From Distichodus sexfasciatus (taxonomy: Eukaryota > Chordata > Actinopteri > Characiformes > Distichodontidae): a stretch of 64,000 bases of DNA. The stretch covers positions 38,382 to 102,381 of the forward strand of contig JAVGVS010000784.1 of assembly GCA_032718565.1 (NCBI GenBank), written 5' to 3'. Each line of letters begins with the position of its first letter. Positions within the stretch are counted from its first letter, which is position 1. This document shows positions 23,456-35,087 of the stretch, in pieces. Under the pieces are notes generated by a model. The model searched no databases and had not been told where the DNA came from. It worked only from the letters and a program-made list of their open reading frames with translations. A program made the position numbers and the translations under genes.

Positions 23456-25974
23456 AGGCGGTCTTGACTACAACTCTAACATAAATACAAAACAGAGAAA
23501 TGTTCTTAAAAGGTTTCATCCGTACGACTAACTGTCCATGTGCACATCGCGGTGTAAACGATGTGCAGACGGTTTTCATGGAGATCTAGTGTTGAATGGA
23601 TTTTAAGGAAATCGTTCAAACCGCGGCTGGAACGAGGGACGAGCTTGTCGTTCGCTCGCTGGTCTTCGCCCACCACTTTAAAAACGACTCACCCTTTTGT
23701 GCCCTCGAGTATTTAACATGCTGAGAATAATGCCACCCGTAGTGTCTCCCTGAATTATTCAAATTATTCAAGACCCGCATATGGAATCACCCCAAAAAAG
23801 TGGAGCAGGACTGAGGTCATAAAATCACCTGAAGGCCTGTAGGGTCTGTAGGTGATTAATTTACTCGTTAATTCAAATTAAAGTAGCTTTTTAATTAGTG
23901 AGAAGCACTGAAAAGGTCAAAATAGCAAAATGGTATTAATAGTTTTTGATATTCATGATTATTAATTTATTAATGTGAACTGCATGTCAAGTAGTTGGAG
24001 CGTGAAGAGCAAATCATATAAAGAGTGCACTTTTAAAACCTGTAAATTCAAAATATATCATTTGGGTTTGGCCTATAGATTTGCAAATAAATTTTGTAAG
24101 TTGATAAACCAAATAGAAATTCATAAAGTCATATGAAGAAATTTTTTTTTTTAAATGCTAAACGGACATGAATCTGTCAGAATATAAATAAACTACAAGT
24201 AAAAGCACATTTATTGATAATACATATTGCATGAAAAGATTTATTATTTGTCATCATAATGTGGATTAAATGATGTCTCACTCTTGCAGAAGTCGGGAAG
24301 GATCATTGTGACATTAAAAAATATTTCCACTGAGCAGAAATCAGTAATCAGTGAAAATGGACAGGTCTTAATACCGAGCCCTGCGGGACGCCATTCGTTT
24401 TGTGACTGAAATTTGTCAGTAATAAAAAGAAATATTTTAAAAAGCAGTAAAAATCACTTTTTTTTAACTTTACGAAGAGACTTTTAATTGATAGACACTT
24501 TGATGCACTGAATTCAAAGTAAGTGAATAAAACCCGGCGTTTGAATGTAAAATACGCAGCGGGAAGCAAAGCGCTTTTTTTCTTCCTCGCCCCCACGCCC
24601 TCGGCGTTATCGTCATTTCCTACACGTCCTTTGACAAATCCGATTTGACAGCACGTGACGTTCCGAAACGCCGCCGCCGCCGCGAACCCGGCGACAATAA
24701 TTGAAGATGCGAGTGGAGTGCAGCGCGAGCAAATTGATTCACCCGGCGACTGTTTTGTTAAGATTCCCGACCCCTGACACGACGGTAATTTCCACCGTCC
24801 GACGACCGGCACGAGAGACGCTAATTTTGGTTTATTAAGAAGCCGGAACGTGTGCGAAAAAATCTCAAGCGGCACCGATGATGATTAGGGTTTAATGAGT
24901 GGAGTGAAAAAAGTGGAGAAGTTGGAGACAAATTTGTCGGCCGTCGTTTCTTCGCCACTCGTTGCGATTCTTTTCTTAACGTCTTTGAAATCTAGATTTT
25001 AATGCGCTTAAAGTATGGAGCACTGTTCCAGCAGTGATAAAACTTTTTTGTTTTGTTTTTTTAGCATTTTTAAAATATTTAGTATCTTAAATTCTCCACC
25101 TGTTTTTCCTTTTTTAATAATTCATTCATTCAGTTAATTGTTTTTTAAACATTCATGGTGTAAAAACCATTAATAAGCAAAAGTAAACAGATCTTAGTAC
25201 AGAGCCAGGTGGGACACCGTTTATGTAAAGTTGAGGGAAAAGGGTGAAAATACGTCAAACAAAATGTAAAAAACAATTAACGATCGGTGTTAAAAAGGGA
25301 CAAGAAACTATAAAATATATTTTTTACGCCCGTTCATTAATTGATGCTAAAACATAAAAAAAAAGTTCACTTCCATGAAGCGAAAAAGCGAAAGTAGACA
25401 AGTCTCAGTGCCGAGCCCTGTGGGACACCGTTTGCGTAAACTTGGAAAAGACGGAGAAATCGGAATTTATAAGCTCAGTTTTTAGATTAAGATTTGAAAA
25501 ACTCTTTTAATGAATGATTTTTAAGAACAGTTTTCATTTAGTTTTTTTGTTAAAACAATCGTTTTATTGTTTTTCTTTTTTCTTATATTCATTTATCCTT
25601 GTTCTTTCTGATCATCTCACGCTGCTTAACTCCTCACCTGCTGATTCCCTAACCACTAATCCTGCTTTTCAAGGATTGTAACGTTGGCCTGCGTTTTTGT
25701 ATTTGACGTTTTCTTCCTAGAGAAAAACGAAAATCTACAAACGCTGAAGAGCTCGTTTTATTTACAACCGTGATTTATTTCTGCCGTCGTTTAATCTTAT
25801 ACTGTTTAAACTTTCTTAAGGACGAGTTAACGAGGAAAAACGCTATGTTCGTGAATGTGACGCGTCATTTTTTGTTCTTAATAAAATAGGATTGGGGCAA
25901 ACGTTCTCTCGACTTTGCTAGAATATTTGCACGATTTTTGTGACCTCATGCACATTTTAGTGTAAAAGACTCCC
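23456..25974. other. Intergenic stretch with dispersed RT-like hairpin copies
   Basis: No gene is seen. Copies of the RT-like core lie at 24356-24395 (AATGG...CCATT arms), 25194-25223 (TAAAC...GTTTA arms) and about 25397-25440. Blocks at 23720-23900 and 24530-24890 are of normal complexity. The first has TGAATTATTCAAATTATTCA and TTAATTTACTCGTTAATTC and could be a conserved element. The 175-codon minus frame at 24348-24875 contains the GVPQGSVLRP core but no other RT motif that I can recognise. Confidence 0.45.
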
Positions 25975-26170
25975 CGTGTTCACGTGGGTTTCCTCTCACA
26001 GTCCAAAGGCATGAACTACAGGTCAACTGGCGACTCTAAATTGGCCCCGTAAGGTGTGACTGTGTGCGCGCCCAGCGGTGCGTTGGCACCTGCCCAGGGT
26101 TGTTCCCCGCCTTGCGCCCGTCACTTCCCAGGATAGGATCCGGTTCCCCCGCGACCCCGGTTGGGACTAA
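25975..26170 (-). mobile_element. Dispersed retroposon fragment
   Basis: Read on minus, the part at 25975-26060 has TCACACCTTACGGGGCCAAT, GACTCTAAATT-type junctions and GCCTTTGGACTGTGAGAGGA. The segment at 58295-58400 has the same blocks in plus orientation. The remainder (CTGCCCAGGGTTGTTCCCCG, CCCCCGCGACCCCGGTTGGG) resembles the widespread fish LINE tail ending in GCGACCC..AAGCGG. The family name cannot be fixed without a library search. Confidence 0.6.
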
Positions 26171-26200
26171 GCGGGTCGCAAAATGACGAACGAAGACTAT

Positions 26201-26810
26201 GTGACCCTCCACGGCAAAAGCAGTCGCTTGTCGCAACGGAGGTTTCCGAGAAAAACGAGCGTTTATGTTGCGTAGGGTTGAAACAGTGGAAGGTCTATAC
26301 TGTACTGTTGGGAATAAATTTGGCTGAAAAACTTACCCTTTCCATCCTAAAAACGGGACTTTCTTGAGGTGAGGAATTCAATTCCAGCAGAATGTTAAAA
26401 GTTTCGGTTTTGACCGCTCTACTTCAATATTTACGGTAAATTCACTGGTTGACTAGCGTGAAGATATTTCTCCGGAATTCATCTTCGTCTCCCGAGTTCA
26501 GTTAACCTAACGCAGGTAGGCTATCCGTGTGGCTGTGAATGCAGCGTAGGCTACCGTAAATACAAACGTAGCCGCGACCGCACCGAGCGTCTGTGAGTGC
26601 TACGGCGATAGTCAACTTCAACAGCAGATTTCTCCGTTTCTCACTTGGCGTGACAGGAGAAACCCGACTCCTTTCAATGTTGATATCTCAGTCATATGTC
26701 GTCCCATTCATTCCATATAGATATCGTTTTGAGGGTTTATGTCCTTTCATGAAAACATAACTAAATTTTGAAAATTTGCGACAAGCGACTGGTTTTGCCG
26801 TGGAGGGTCC
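26201..26810 (+). mobile_element. Non-autonomous TIR element (MITE), copy 1
   Basis: Left end GACCCTCCACGGCAAAAGCA followed by GTCGCTTGTCGCAA. The right end carries its inverse, TTGCGACAAGCGACT then GGTTTTGCCGTGGAGGGTC. The TIRs of about 33 bp enclose 540 bp with no coding potential. The interior (TCCGAGAAAAACGAGCG, GGAATTCAATTCCAGC, GAGTTCAGTTAACCTAACGC) is shared with 60163-60788 in inverse orientation and with the half copy at 54771-55029. A clear target duplication is not visible. Confidence 0.85.
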
Positions 26811-29800
26811 CAAATTGTCTCTTTCTACTGCTAGTTCTAAGTGTATATTTTATATTCTGTTTATTTATTGTTTATTCTATGCGCCTTGTTTTCCGCACTG
26901 TTAAAACCGGAGCCTCGTCGTCTCGTCGCTCTGTCAACCTGTCCAGCATTTAGCCGAGATGACCGTTTCAGTTGACTTGGATTAAAGATGGATTTCTGCC
27001 GGCCACGAGACATTTATTTTAAAATGTAACCATTGTAAATATCGTGCTGATTAAACGCGGCTCTGGCTCTCGTCAGCGTTTTCTCCCTCCAGTCGTAAAA
27101 AACTCTCGTTTGTCGCTTTAATCGGATTGGAACGGGAGCTGGGACGTCTGTGAAGCATCGCTGACTGATGCAAATTTTTTTTTTTGTCTGACATTACGCT
27201 CCGGATCGTCCCGACCGCGGCCTCGTCCCATGTCCGGCTCGGCTCCGGAGCGTGTCGTCACGCTGAGTCCCGCCGGAAACCATGGCGATGGGGAACGCAG
27301 CGGTGGTCTTGTGGTGAGAAAGCAGACGCGTTGACGTATTGGCTTCCTGGGACAAGAGCAGGGAAAATGGCGCGATGGCGGCGAGTTTGATCACGATACA
27401 GGTTTTAGTAACGGTTCGATGGACGGCGATTTGACGTCTGCGCTCGTCATGGGGAAGGCGGAAGAGTAACGGTTAGGGAGTCGCACACCGAGATCGGATG
27501 CTTGCAGGTTCCAATCTCAGATTCTGAAATATGGCGGATTATTCGACGAAGCCGTTTGCCAAAATTTGCGTGTTTAGCTCGAAGCAGCCGTAAATCGTTA
27601 CTGAAATGACATCATTTGGGACGACGTTATGATTTGCGATCTAGTCATGACACATGTACAGCATCGACCAGCTAACGTGGGGGCAGTAAGCCAACCAAAC
27701 CTGCGTTACGCTGGACGCTGACCGTCCTAAAAGAAGAATAAGAAGGAGACGAGAAGCAGTGGCGTCTCTCGCCGTCACAAAAACGGAAGCGATCGGAACG
27801 CGTGAACGACCTTTTCCAAACCAGGCGCCAAAACCAGATTCCTGCTTGTGCCATTCCCCTTTTTGGAGGTGAAATTCCAAATAGTCCACCAGCGATTCAC
27901 TCGGGAGCATCAGGGCAGAGCCGCGGTGGGAGCCGGATGTCGTGTTTTTATACGCCAAGTTTCATTCTGCTGTTTCTGGATTTTATTTCCAGCTCAACTT
28001 CTTCTCCCGTCCCGTCCGGCTCCGAACCTGCTCGTCTTCGGATGGAGAAAACCCCGAGTCCGAGCTGCAGAGAGTTTTCCTGTCCCTGAAGCGACGTTTC
28101 CTCAGGTCAGAGTTTTATTGTCTTTTAAAAAAAAAAAGGAAAAAAAGAAGCAGCCCAGACAGAAATCCGCAGTCAACTGAGACTAAATCCGAAGCGGGGG
28201 AAACGGCGAGTTTACGGCGTTGTCGAAAGCAGGACTAACGTGAGCGATGGCTGCGGTCAGGCTCCGGTCTGGTTAATCTCGACTTGATCCTGCGAGCCGT
28301 ACGCTTCGGGCCCGCGCTATAAATTGATAAAGAGCTGGTATTACGCGGTGCGGGCAAGGAATTTGTTTTCGTTTTGGAAAGCTGCTGCACTTCCGTCTGA
28401 CGCTTGATTATCCCGCGAGACCTGCACCGTGATGCGGCAAAAATGGTCACACGCTGCGGTCAGATAAGTTCACATGTAGGAAGTGTCTTTTATTTGCGCT
28501 TCGTCACCATTAAAAGCGGAAGAATAAAATACTTGACGTTAAATAAAACAATCCTGACGCTGCCGAGGCGTCGTCTTTATTTGACAGACATATTTATCGC
28601 ATGAATTACGATTACGTCACGCGCGCTGTCCTCCGCGGCGGAGATTTGCCGTTAATCCGCGCGTCTCGTCTTTTTGGGCTGCCGCGTTTCGGGTAACGAG
28701 GCGTCGTCGTTTGCCGCGAGAGCTCCACTCGGGGGAACGCGCCGACCCGAGGTTTTCGCTTCCGGTGCTTATGTCGTTATCGAGCAGCAGTTTTGTCGTT
28801 TCTCCGCGGACGGTGAGTTCGAGCCGGGTGCCGCTCGGCCTTTTTCAGCGGCTGTCAACCCTGCCGTCGCGATGGCGACGAGTTTGATCGCGGTAACAGG
28901 GAAGGCGGAAGCGTAGCGGTGAGGGAGTCTTGGGCCGTTCACTCCCGGATCAGCGACGGCGGCGCCGAGGCGCTCGCGAGGAAGACGAGACAAGGTCACC
29001 GGGCGCGGCCGGAACGAGAGGCGCCCGTTGGTGACTTTGTTGTTTTTGGACGCGGCGCAGCCCAATGGGACCTCTGCGTTTGAGCCGGTGGGAGAGATAC
29101 AGAGCGGGAAAAAGGGAGAGATGAAGAGAGAGACGGACAGATCCAGGAGAGCGAGAGAGCGAGACGGCGAGGTGAATAGAGAGTTGGAGTCGTTTATTCA
29201 GCATGCTACAGAGAGAGAGAAAACAACAGCAGCAGCCGCCGCTCGCTAAAAAAGCAACTTTTAATCTCGTCGCTTTCAAATGCACAGGAAAAAACGTGTA
29301 CATTTCCAGAGATGTAAAAACTCAACCCAAGTAGAAAATATTACACCACGTTCCCCCTCCACACACACACACACGCACGCCGCCGACTCTAAAAACACAC
29401 ACACACACAACGACAAAAACGACAACAGATAAACCACGATGTAGACCGCAACACTCGCCCTGCGGTTAGAGGTTAATGAGTGGAATCCCCGACGTCGTCC
29501 CGTACACCCGCCTGGAGTAAAGCAAAGCAGCTCCCCACCTTCCCGACGAGAGGGTCGACCGATCATCGATGCCGATATTTTGACGCCGACGCCGCCGAAC
29601 TGCGCGGTTTAAAGTCGGTTTTCAGACTTGGTTTTATTAACATTTGTGTTCGGAACACGATGAAACGTTGTCGGACTTCAACACCCGCTCAGAAATGACG
29701 TTTAGTGTCGATGCGTTTGTGACTAAATTTTGACGCCACTTTTCGTTTTACGGTGTTTTGCCGAACCGCTCGACACGTCCTGTTCGGTTCGATACGCCCA

Positions 29801-31298
29801 GACGAACCGCGATAGCTCGGTGCGGCCGACCTTAAATGTAACATTTTAAAACGTGGTTTTCTCTCGAAACCGTACCAATAGCGCGGCCCAAAAGCCGTGT
29901 TGCGTCCTGAACCGCGGGTGCGCTGTAGTGTTGCGTCCCTAGTTGGGACGCTCCCGCCTCGTGGGACGCCTCACTCTCGCTAGCGATCGACGCGGTGAAC
30001 GACAAATTGTTTACTGTCGTCGCTCTTTAAGACGCACGAGGGTCACGTCTCGATATTTTCAAATGGTTCACCTGGAACGCGCGTCGCCATCGCAGGTCGG
30101 CGACTACCTGTAGTCAAAACGTCGCTTAAGTTTTAAAAAATAACGAGCAGTTCGTCGTAAAAATATCGGATCGGTCGACCCTCCCCCCCACTTCCGACGT
30201 CCCAAAATCCTGATAAACGGGTGTCTCATAATCCACGACCTGAAAAGGAAAAGTCGATCCAAGAAAAGGGCAAAGAAAAAGACAAAAGGCACGTGAACTT
30301 TGGTCCCGACTGTTCTTTTCCGCACAGGTGAGGGAGTGGCTTCACGTCGTTGGCGCGGTCTCGGCTTCCCCGGAACGCCACAGTATTCAGGGCGGATGGA
30401 AAATCCGGGCAAAAATGGTGTTTTAAAGCCAAACTTTCCTTTTTAAACCCGTCGCGCCGAACGAGCGGAAGCGTTTTCTAGTCGCACTTCTCCAATCGGT
30501 CGTTCTAATGAAAACAGAATCGTAGTAATGAGGAATCCGAGAGTCCGTCAGTGTCCGGAAGCTGCTCCTCTTTCACGCGGAGAGCTAGCAAAAAAAAAAG
30601 TACCGCACGAGGCGAATTGAGGAGGGCTCGGGAACTAGCCGCGCAGCGGGGGGCGCTAACGTACGCGCTGCTGTGCCTCTTGGTGTGTGTGTTTGTGTCA
30701 AGCGGCGTTTCTCTATCCCAGTCCTCGCGGATGGCCGCTCCGCACCGGTTCGAGTTTCCCGACCCGCGGCCCAGCTGATGCTACTGATTAGCAACGTTGC
30801 GACGACCGAGCGCCGGGGCGTGAGAACTGGGATGTGGGAAACGCCGACTTCGAAACCGGAAACCAACCTTTCCAAAAACAAACGGTTTTGGAGACGCCGC
30901 GCTTTTCAGCCGAGACGTGACGTAACGTCCGCGTTAGTAGTTTGTTTGTTTTTCTCGTGGAGCCACATTTTTCTTTTTCCTTCCCCCCCCCGCCAAACGG
31001 AGAGAAGGAGGTCAGTTTCCGTCCGTGAAAAACCAAACGAATCGAATGTGCCTACGCTTCTAGCGCCTCAGAGGAGGGTCTACAAGGCGTAAAAGACGGG
31101 CGGGTGTAAGGCACATTTCGTGGCGGGAGGAACGACAGCTGGCGCGGTGACCGCGCGAACGGCGAGAAAAAGAGTTTTCCGATGGAGGAATGGTAACAAA
31201 CGAGGGCGTTAGGAGGAGGAGCAGGAAGTGGAAGTGGAGCAGCAGGAAGTGGAGGTGGAGGAGAGGGAGAGCTGCGGGTTACGGGGACGGGGAGGGAT
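26811..31298. other. Region downstream of the ptbp2 stop, including its 3' UTR
   Basis: No further coding exon is seen. On the minus strand the part next to 31298 must hold the ptbp2 3' UTR. Candidate AATAAA signals (TTTATT on plus) occur at 29633-29638 and further left, but I cannot choose among them. Fragments of SINE heads lie at about 27455-27520 and 28896-28930. CpG is frequent from 27 to 31 kb. CA runs lie at 29360-29410. Confidence 0.45.
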
Positions 31299-31428
31299 TC
31301 AGATGGTGGATTTGGAGAAGGAGACTCGGAGGCGGTGGCCGCGTCCCATGTCGTAGTTGTGGAGGTCGATTAGGGCCTGGATCGCTTCCTCCACCGTGGA
31401 CATCTGCAGAAGCGCCATCTTGCGGTCC
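31299..31428 (-). CDS. ptbp2: ptbp2 exon 14, end of RRM4 and stop
   Basis: 130 coding nt, acceptor TGCACCAG, stop TGA at 31299-31301. Residues 472-514: QDRKMALLQMSTVEEAIQAL then IDLHNYDMGRGHRLRVSFSK and STI. The C-terminal SFSKSTI is the invariant PTBP end. GRGHRL replaces GENHHL of human. Confidence 0.97.
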
Positions 31429-34400
31429 CTGGTGCAGAAAAAAAACCCAAACAAAAACACCTTATTTCGTGCTGAAAACACTGATCACGTTCACCGGCGA
31501 CGTCCCTCATCTTTACGCTCTCAACACATGGGCTGCGTCCCGATCCACGTACTACCGCGCTTGATAGTGCGGCAGGTAGGGCGCTCTTTCACGTGGTAGT
31601 ATGCGTCTCGGGAAACAGCCGGGGTTGTAGCGTAACGGCTCCCCGCACGCCGGGTAGTGCGCACGGAGAGTCGCACGCGCCCCGTTTGACTTGGTACGCT
31701 ACGTGGGGCGGGAAGTGACCTTCCTAAAACGTTGCGCGCGACGCTGGAAACGCTCCACCCTCGCTCCACTCTGCTTTGACGCTGGCCCAACTTGGCGCGG
31801 TGTTAAATGTCAGAGTTTCCGTGGCGAAACTTGGGTGAGGAAAATATCCCGTCTTTACGCGCTCGACTGATCGAAAAACGTCGGCCAGTCATTCTCATGT
31901 GTCCGTATTGTCCGTTAGCCGCGATCGAGTGCGAATCGTGACGCTGATTAGCACTTGTGTCGTCCGGCGCTAGTTTTCAGAGTTTTTAAAGAAGGCACAG
32001 AATAACGCCGTACGAGTTTAAGGTTCTTACTGAAAGAATTTGAAGCCTTTCACGGAGCCGCCCGAGTTGGAGAAGAGATGCCTCAGGTCGTCCTCGGTCA
32101 CATCCTCGCTGTGGAAGCAAGAAAGAGAGTTTCACGTTTCGACAAAAACGAATTAATCGCGGTTTTATTTGACGATATTCGAACGTGCGCTTGAGGCGAC
32201 CTCCGGCTCGGTGCTTACGGGACATTGGAGAGGTGGAGGGTGGCAGAGGGCGGGAAGATGTTCTGGAAGTTTTTGGAGCCGGGCTTCTTGAAGCGGTGAA
32301 GAGGCGAGTTGCTGAAGTCCTTGGTCAGGCCCTGGTCGTCCAGACCTTCTCTGGGCAGCTGAACCGACTGGTGCCTGGAGAGGGTCACGCGAACGATCTT
32401 GCCGTACACCTTCTGACCGTTCAGGTGGCTCATGGCTACGGGGGGGGAAAAAGAGAGAGAGAGAGAGAAAGACGGGGAAAAAAAGGGGGTTCGTGACGTT
32501 TGGAACGCCGCTGAAATCACTTTAAAAGGGTCAAACGGCGGGGAAAGAGACGCGGCTCCTACCTAACTGCGCCTGGTTTCCGTCTGCCATCTGGATGAGG
32601 GCGCTGTCCTTCTTGTTGAAGAGGATCTTCACGCGCTGCACGTCCCCGTACACGCCTTCGGTTAAGCGATTGGCAGATGGAAGGGGAGGAGGAGGAGCAG
32701 GAGGAAGAGGAGTCAACCATGAAGGACAAAGTTAGTGCTTTTGGAGGTTAAGAGTTCGCACATCAATAACAACACATACATTTAAAGAAGGAAAAAACAA
32801 AAAAGAAAATAAGTGAAGATGATACGATCTTCCAAAAAAATACGTTTATCTCTAGCAAAAAAAAAAAGAGTCGCTCCGTTTTAGAACGGAGACCGCATTC
32901 TGATACACCCCTCCCAAATAAAGGAGCTCGGTGACATGGCGGAGTTCAACCCAAACGGAAACGGGACGCCAACATGCAAAATAAGTCGGCATGCATTACG
33001 GTAAAAGCCGTACGTGAAGGAGAGACGGAGAGAGCGAGACGGAAAGCTTCGAAAAGCCGTAAAAAGAGGAAAGAAAATGGGAAAATTTGGAAGATTTAAA
33101 AAGAAAAACCCAAAAAAGTCAAACAAGCTCTTAAGGCCAAATCGTTAACTAAAGCTAAAGAAAAAAAAAAAATAATAATAATAATAGTAATAAACAATAT
33201 TAATAATAATCAAAATCATTTTTTAAAATAAAAAAAATCATATGAATCAGAAGAAAAACAGTCAAAGAAAGAGGTAGATTGCCAACAATAACATACCGAA
33301 GAGGGTAAACAGACTTTGGGGCGTAACCATCTTTAGAAGGAGAGAAGAGCAAGCAGCGTAAGACAGGTAGAGAGAGGAGTCGGAGGAAGAGCGGAGATGA
33401 ACAGATCGGTCCATAACGGAGGGTGGTTTCCCGCGGGGATGGTGAGGTGACCATGGAGCATGGGGGAGGAGGGGGAAGGAGAGGAGGAGGAGGAGGGGGC
33501 AAGGCGGTTAATTTTTGTCGTATTTAGAGGAGGAGGAAGAGGAGGAACATTCAGCATTTTGGGGAGGGGGGGTAAATGTTTCGTTTGGATTTTCAGGCAC
33601 AAAGCGTGACCGTGTTGGCGTGTGGTAAGGAGCAGAGGGAGGGAAGGGGGGGAGGGAGGGAGGGAGGGAAGGGGGTAGCAATGGTGGAGGAGAAAACAAA
33701 AAAAGAAGGGAGGGGGGAAAAAAAAAATCATACAGGTCAGTACACAGGAAACGAGTTTGAGCAGAAACGGCAGGCTTCGATGTTCTCTTCCCTCTTTCAG
33801 GGGGACAAAACTCACAGCGGTCATCGACCGGCGGCGTGTTGATTGCCGCCTCGATTTCGGCGTGTATCGGCCCCCGGCCCCGGAGGCTGCTAACGGTGCC
33901 AAATGTGCCCCCCTTCGACCACAAACCGTTGGCCGAAGAACAACTGTGTTATGTGGGAGCGGGGGGATCGAGGGAAGGAGAGTGAAAGCGAGTGATAATT
34001 TGTCATTGTGAAACACGCCACGTCACGGCGAAACCTCCGCATTCGACCCGCCCGTGAAGGCGCAGCGGGCAGCTAACAAGCGTCCGGGGAGCTGCGCTGG
34101 GGGACAGTCCCGAGGGGCAGTCGGCGGCGTAACGCTAGGGCGTGAAGGTCGCGGGTTCGAATCCGGGGCCGGTCAAGTCACCACTGAGGTTTACTCATGA
34201 GCAAGGTACTGTCCCCGAGCGCTGCTCCCCCCGGGCGCTGCGCTCGTTAGCCGCCCGCCGCTCCTTCGCAGACGGGTCGAATGCGGAGCTCACGTGCACC
34301 GTGCGTGCTGTGCTGTGGTGCGTTCACGATGACAAATACTCACTCGCCGCTACCTTGCTTCGCGAGTACCTTCGGTGGCAACTTGCCCGGCCCCGGATTC

Positions 34401-34881
34401 GAACCCGCGACCTTCCGATCGCCTTCCGCCTTCCGCCCTACCGTTACGCCGCCGAGGCGAGAGAGAGAGAGGGAGAGAGGGAGAGAGAGAGACGAGGCGT
34501 GCGGATAAAACTGGTTTGGGGAGTCGAGTTAGCCGAAGCTCAGCTGGAGGGAGGGAGGGAGGGAGGGAGGGAGAGGAGAGGGGTATGAAATGCAGCGCTG
34601 ATTAACGGGACGCCGGCCTCTTTTATTTGTTTCTTTTTGAGGGGCGGGCGGGTCGGGGGCGGGGGGCTCTTTGAAAGATAAAGGCCATGCAGCTCGTGGG
34701 CATGAAAACCACCTTGCAAAGTTATGGCATCGAAATAGAGAGAGGGAGAGAGAGAGAGAGAGGGAGAGAGAGAGAGAGTCACGTTTAAAGAGGAGATAAA
34801 AATAAAATAAAAAAGTTGGGGACAGAAAAGCATGATGGGAGGGCGGGGGAAATAATCAAATTTACTGGGACATTTTCAGAG

Positions 34882-34913
<32 letters not shown>

Positions 34914-35053
34914 AGAGAGAGAGAGATGAGGTGGGGGAGGTGGGGCTACCACATTTCATACCAACTTGGAATAGCTTAGAGAGAGGCAGTGGGACGCCAG
35001 GAGAGGGAGAGAGAGGTTACAGCTTAGAGAGAAAAGACAGTTAGATATCACTT

Positions 35054-35087
<34 letters not shown>

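Noticed and set aside
22452..23467. 325- and 214-codon plus frames
   Set aside because: They are products of the 84-bp minisatellite, with multiple frames open and no homology.
24348..24875. 175-codon minus frame ending in GVPQGSVLRP as a LINE reverse transcriptase
   Set aside because: Only the one short motif is present, and the YADD-type catalytic box and other RT blocks are not seen, so it is at most a fragment.
27184..31092. Numerous 60-140 codon frames on both strands in the CpG-rich downstream region
   Set aside because: High GC lengthens random frames. None has splice support or a recognisable domain, and many overlap each other on opposite strands.
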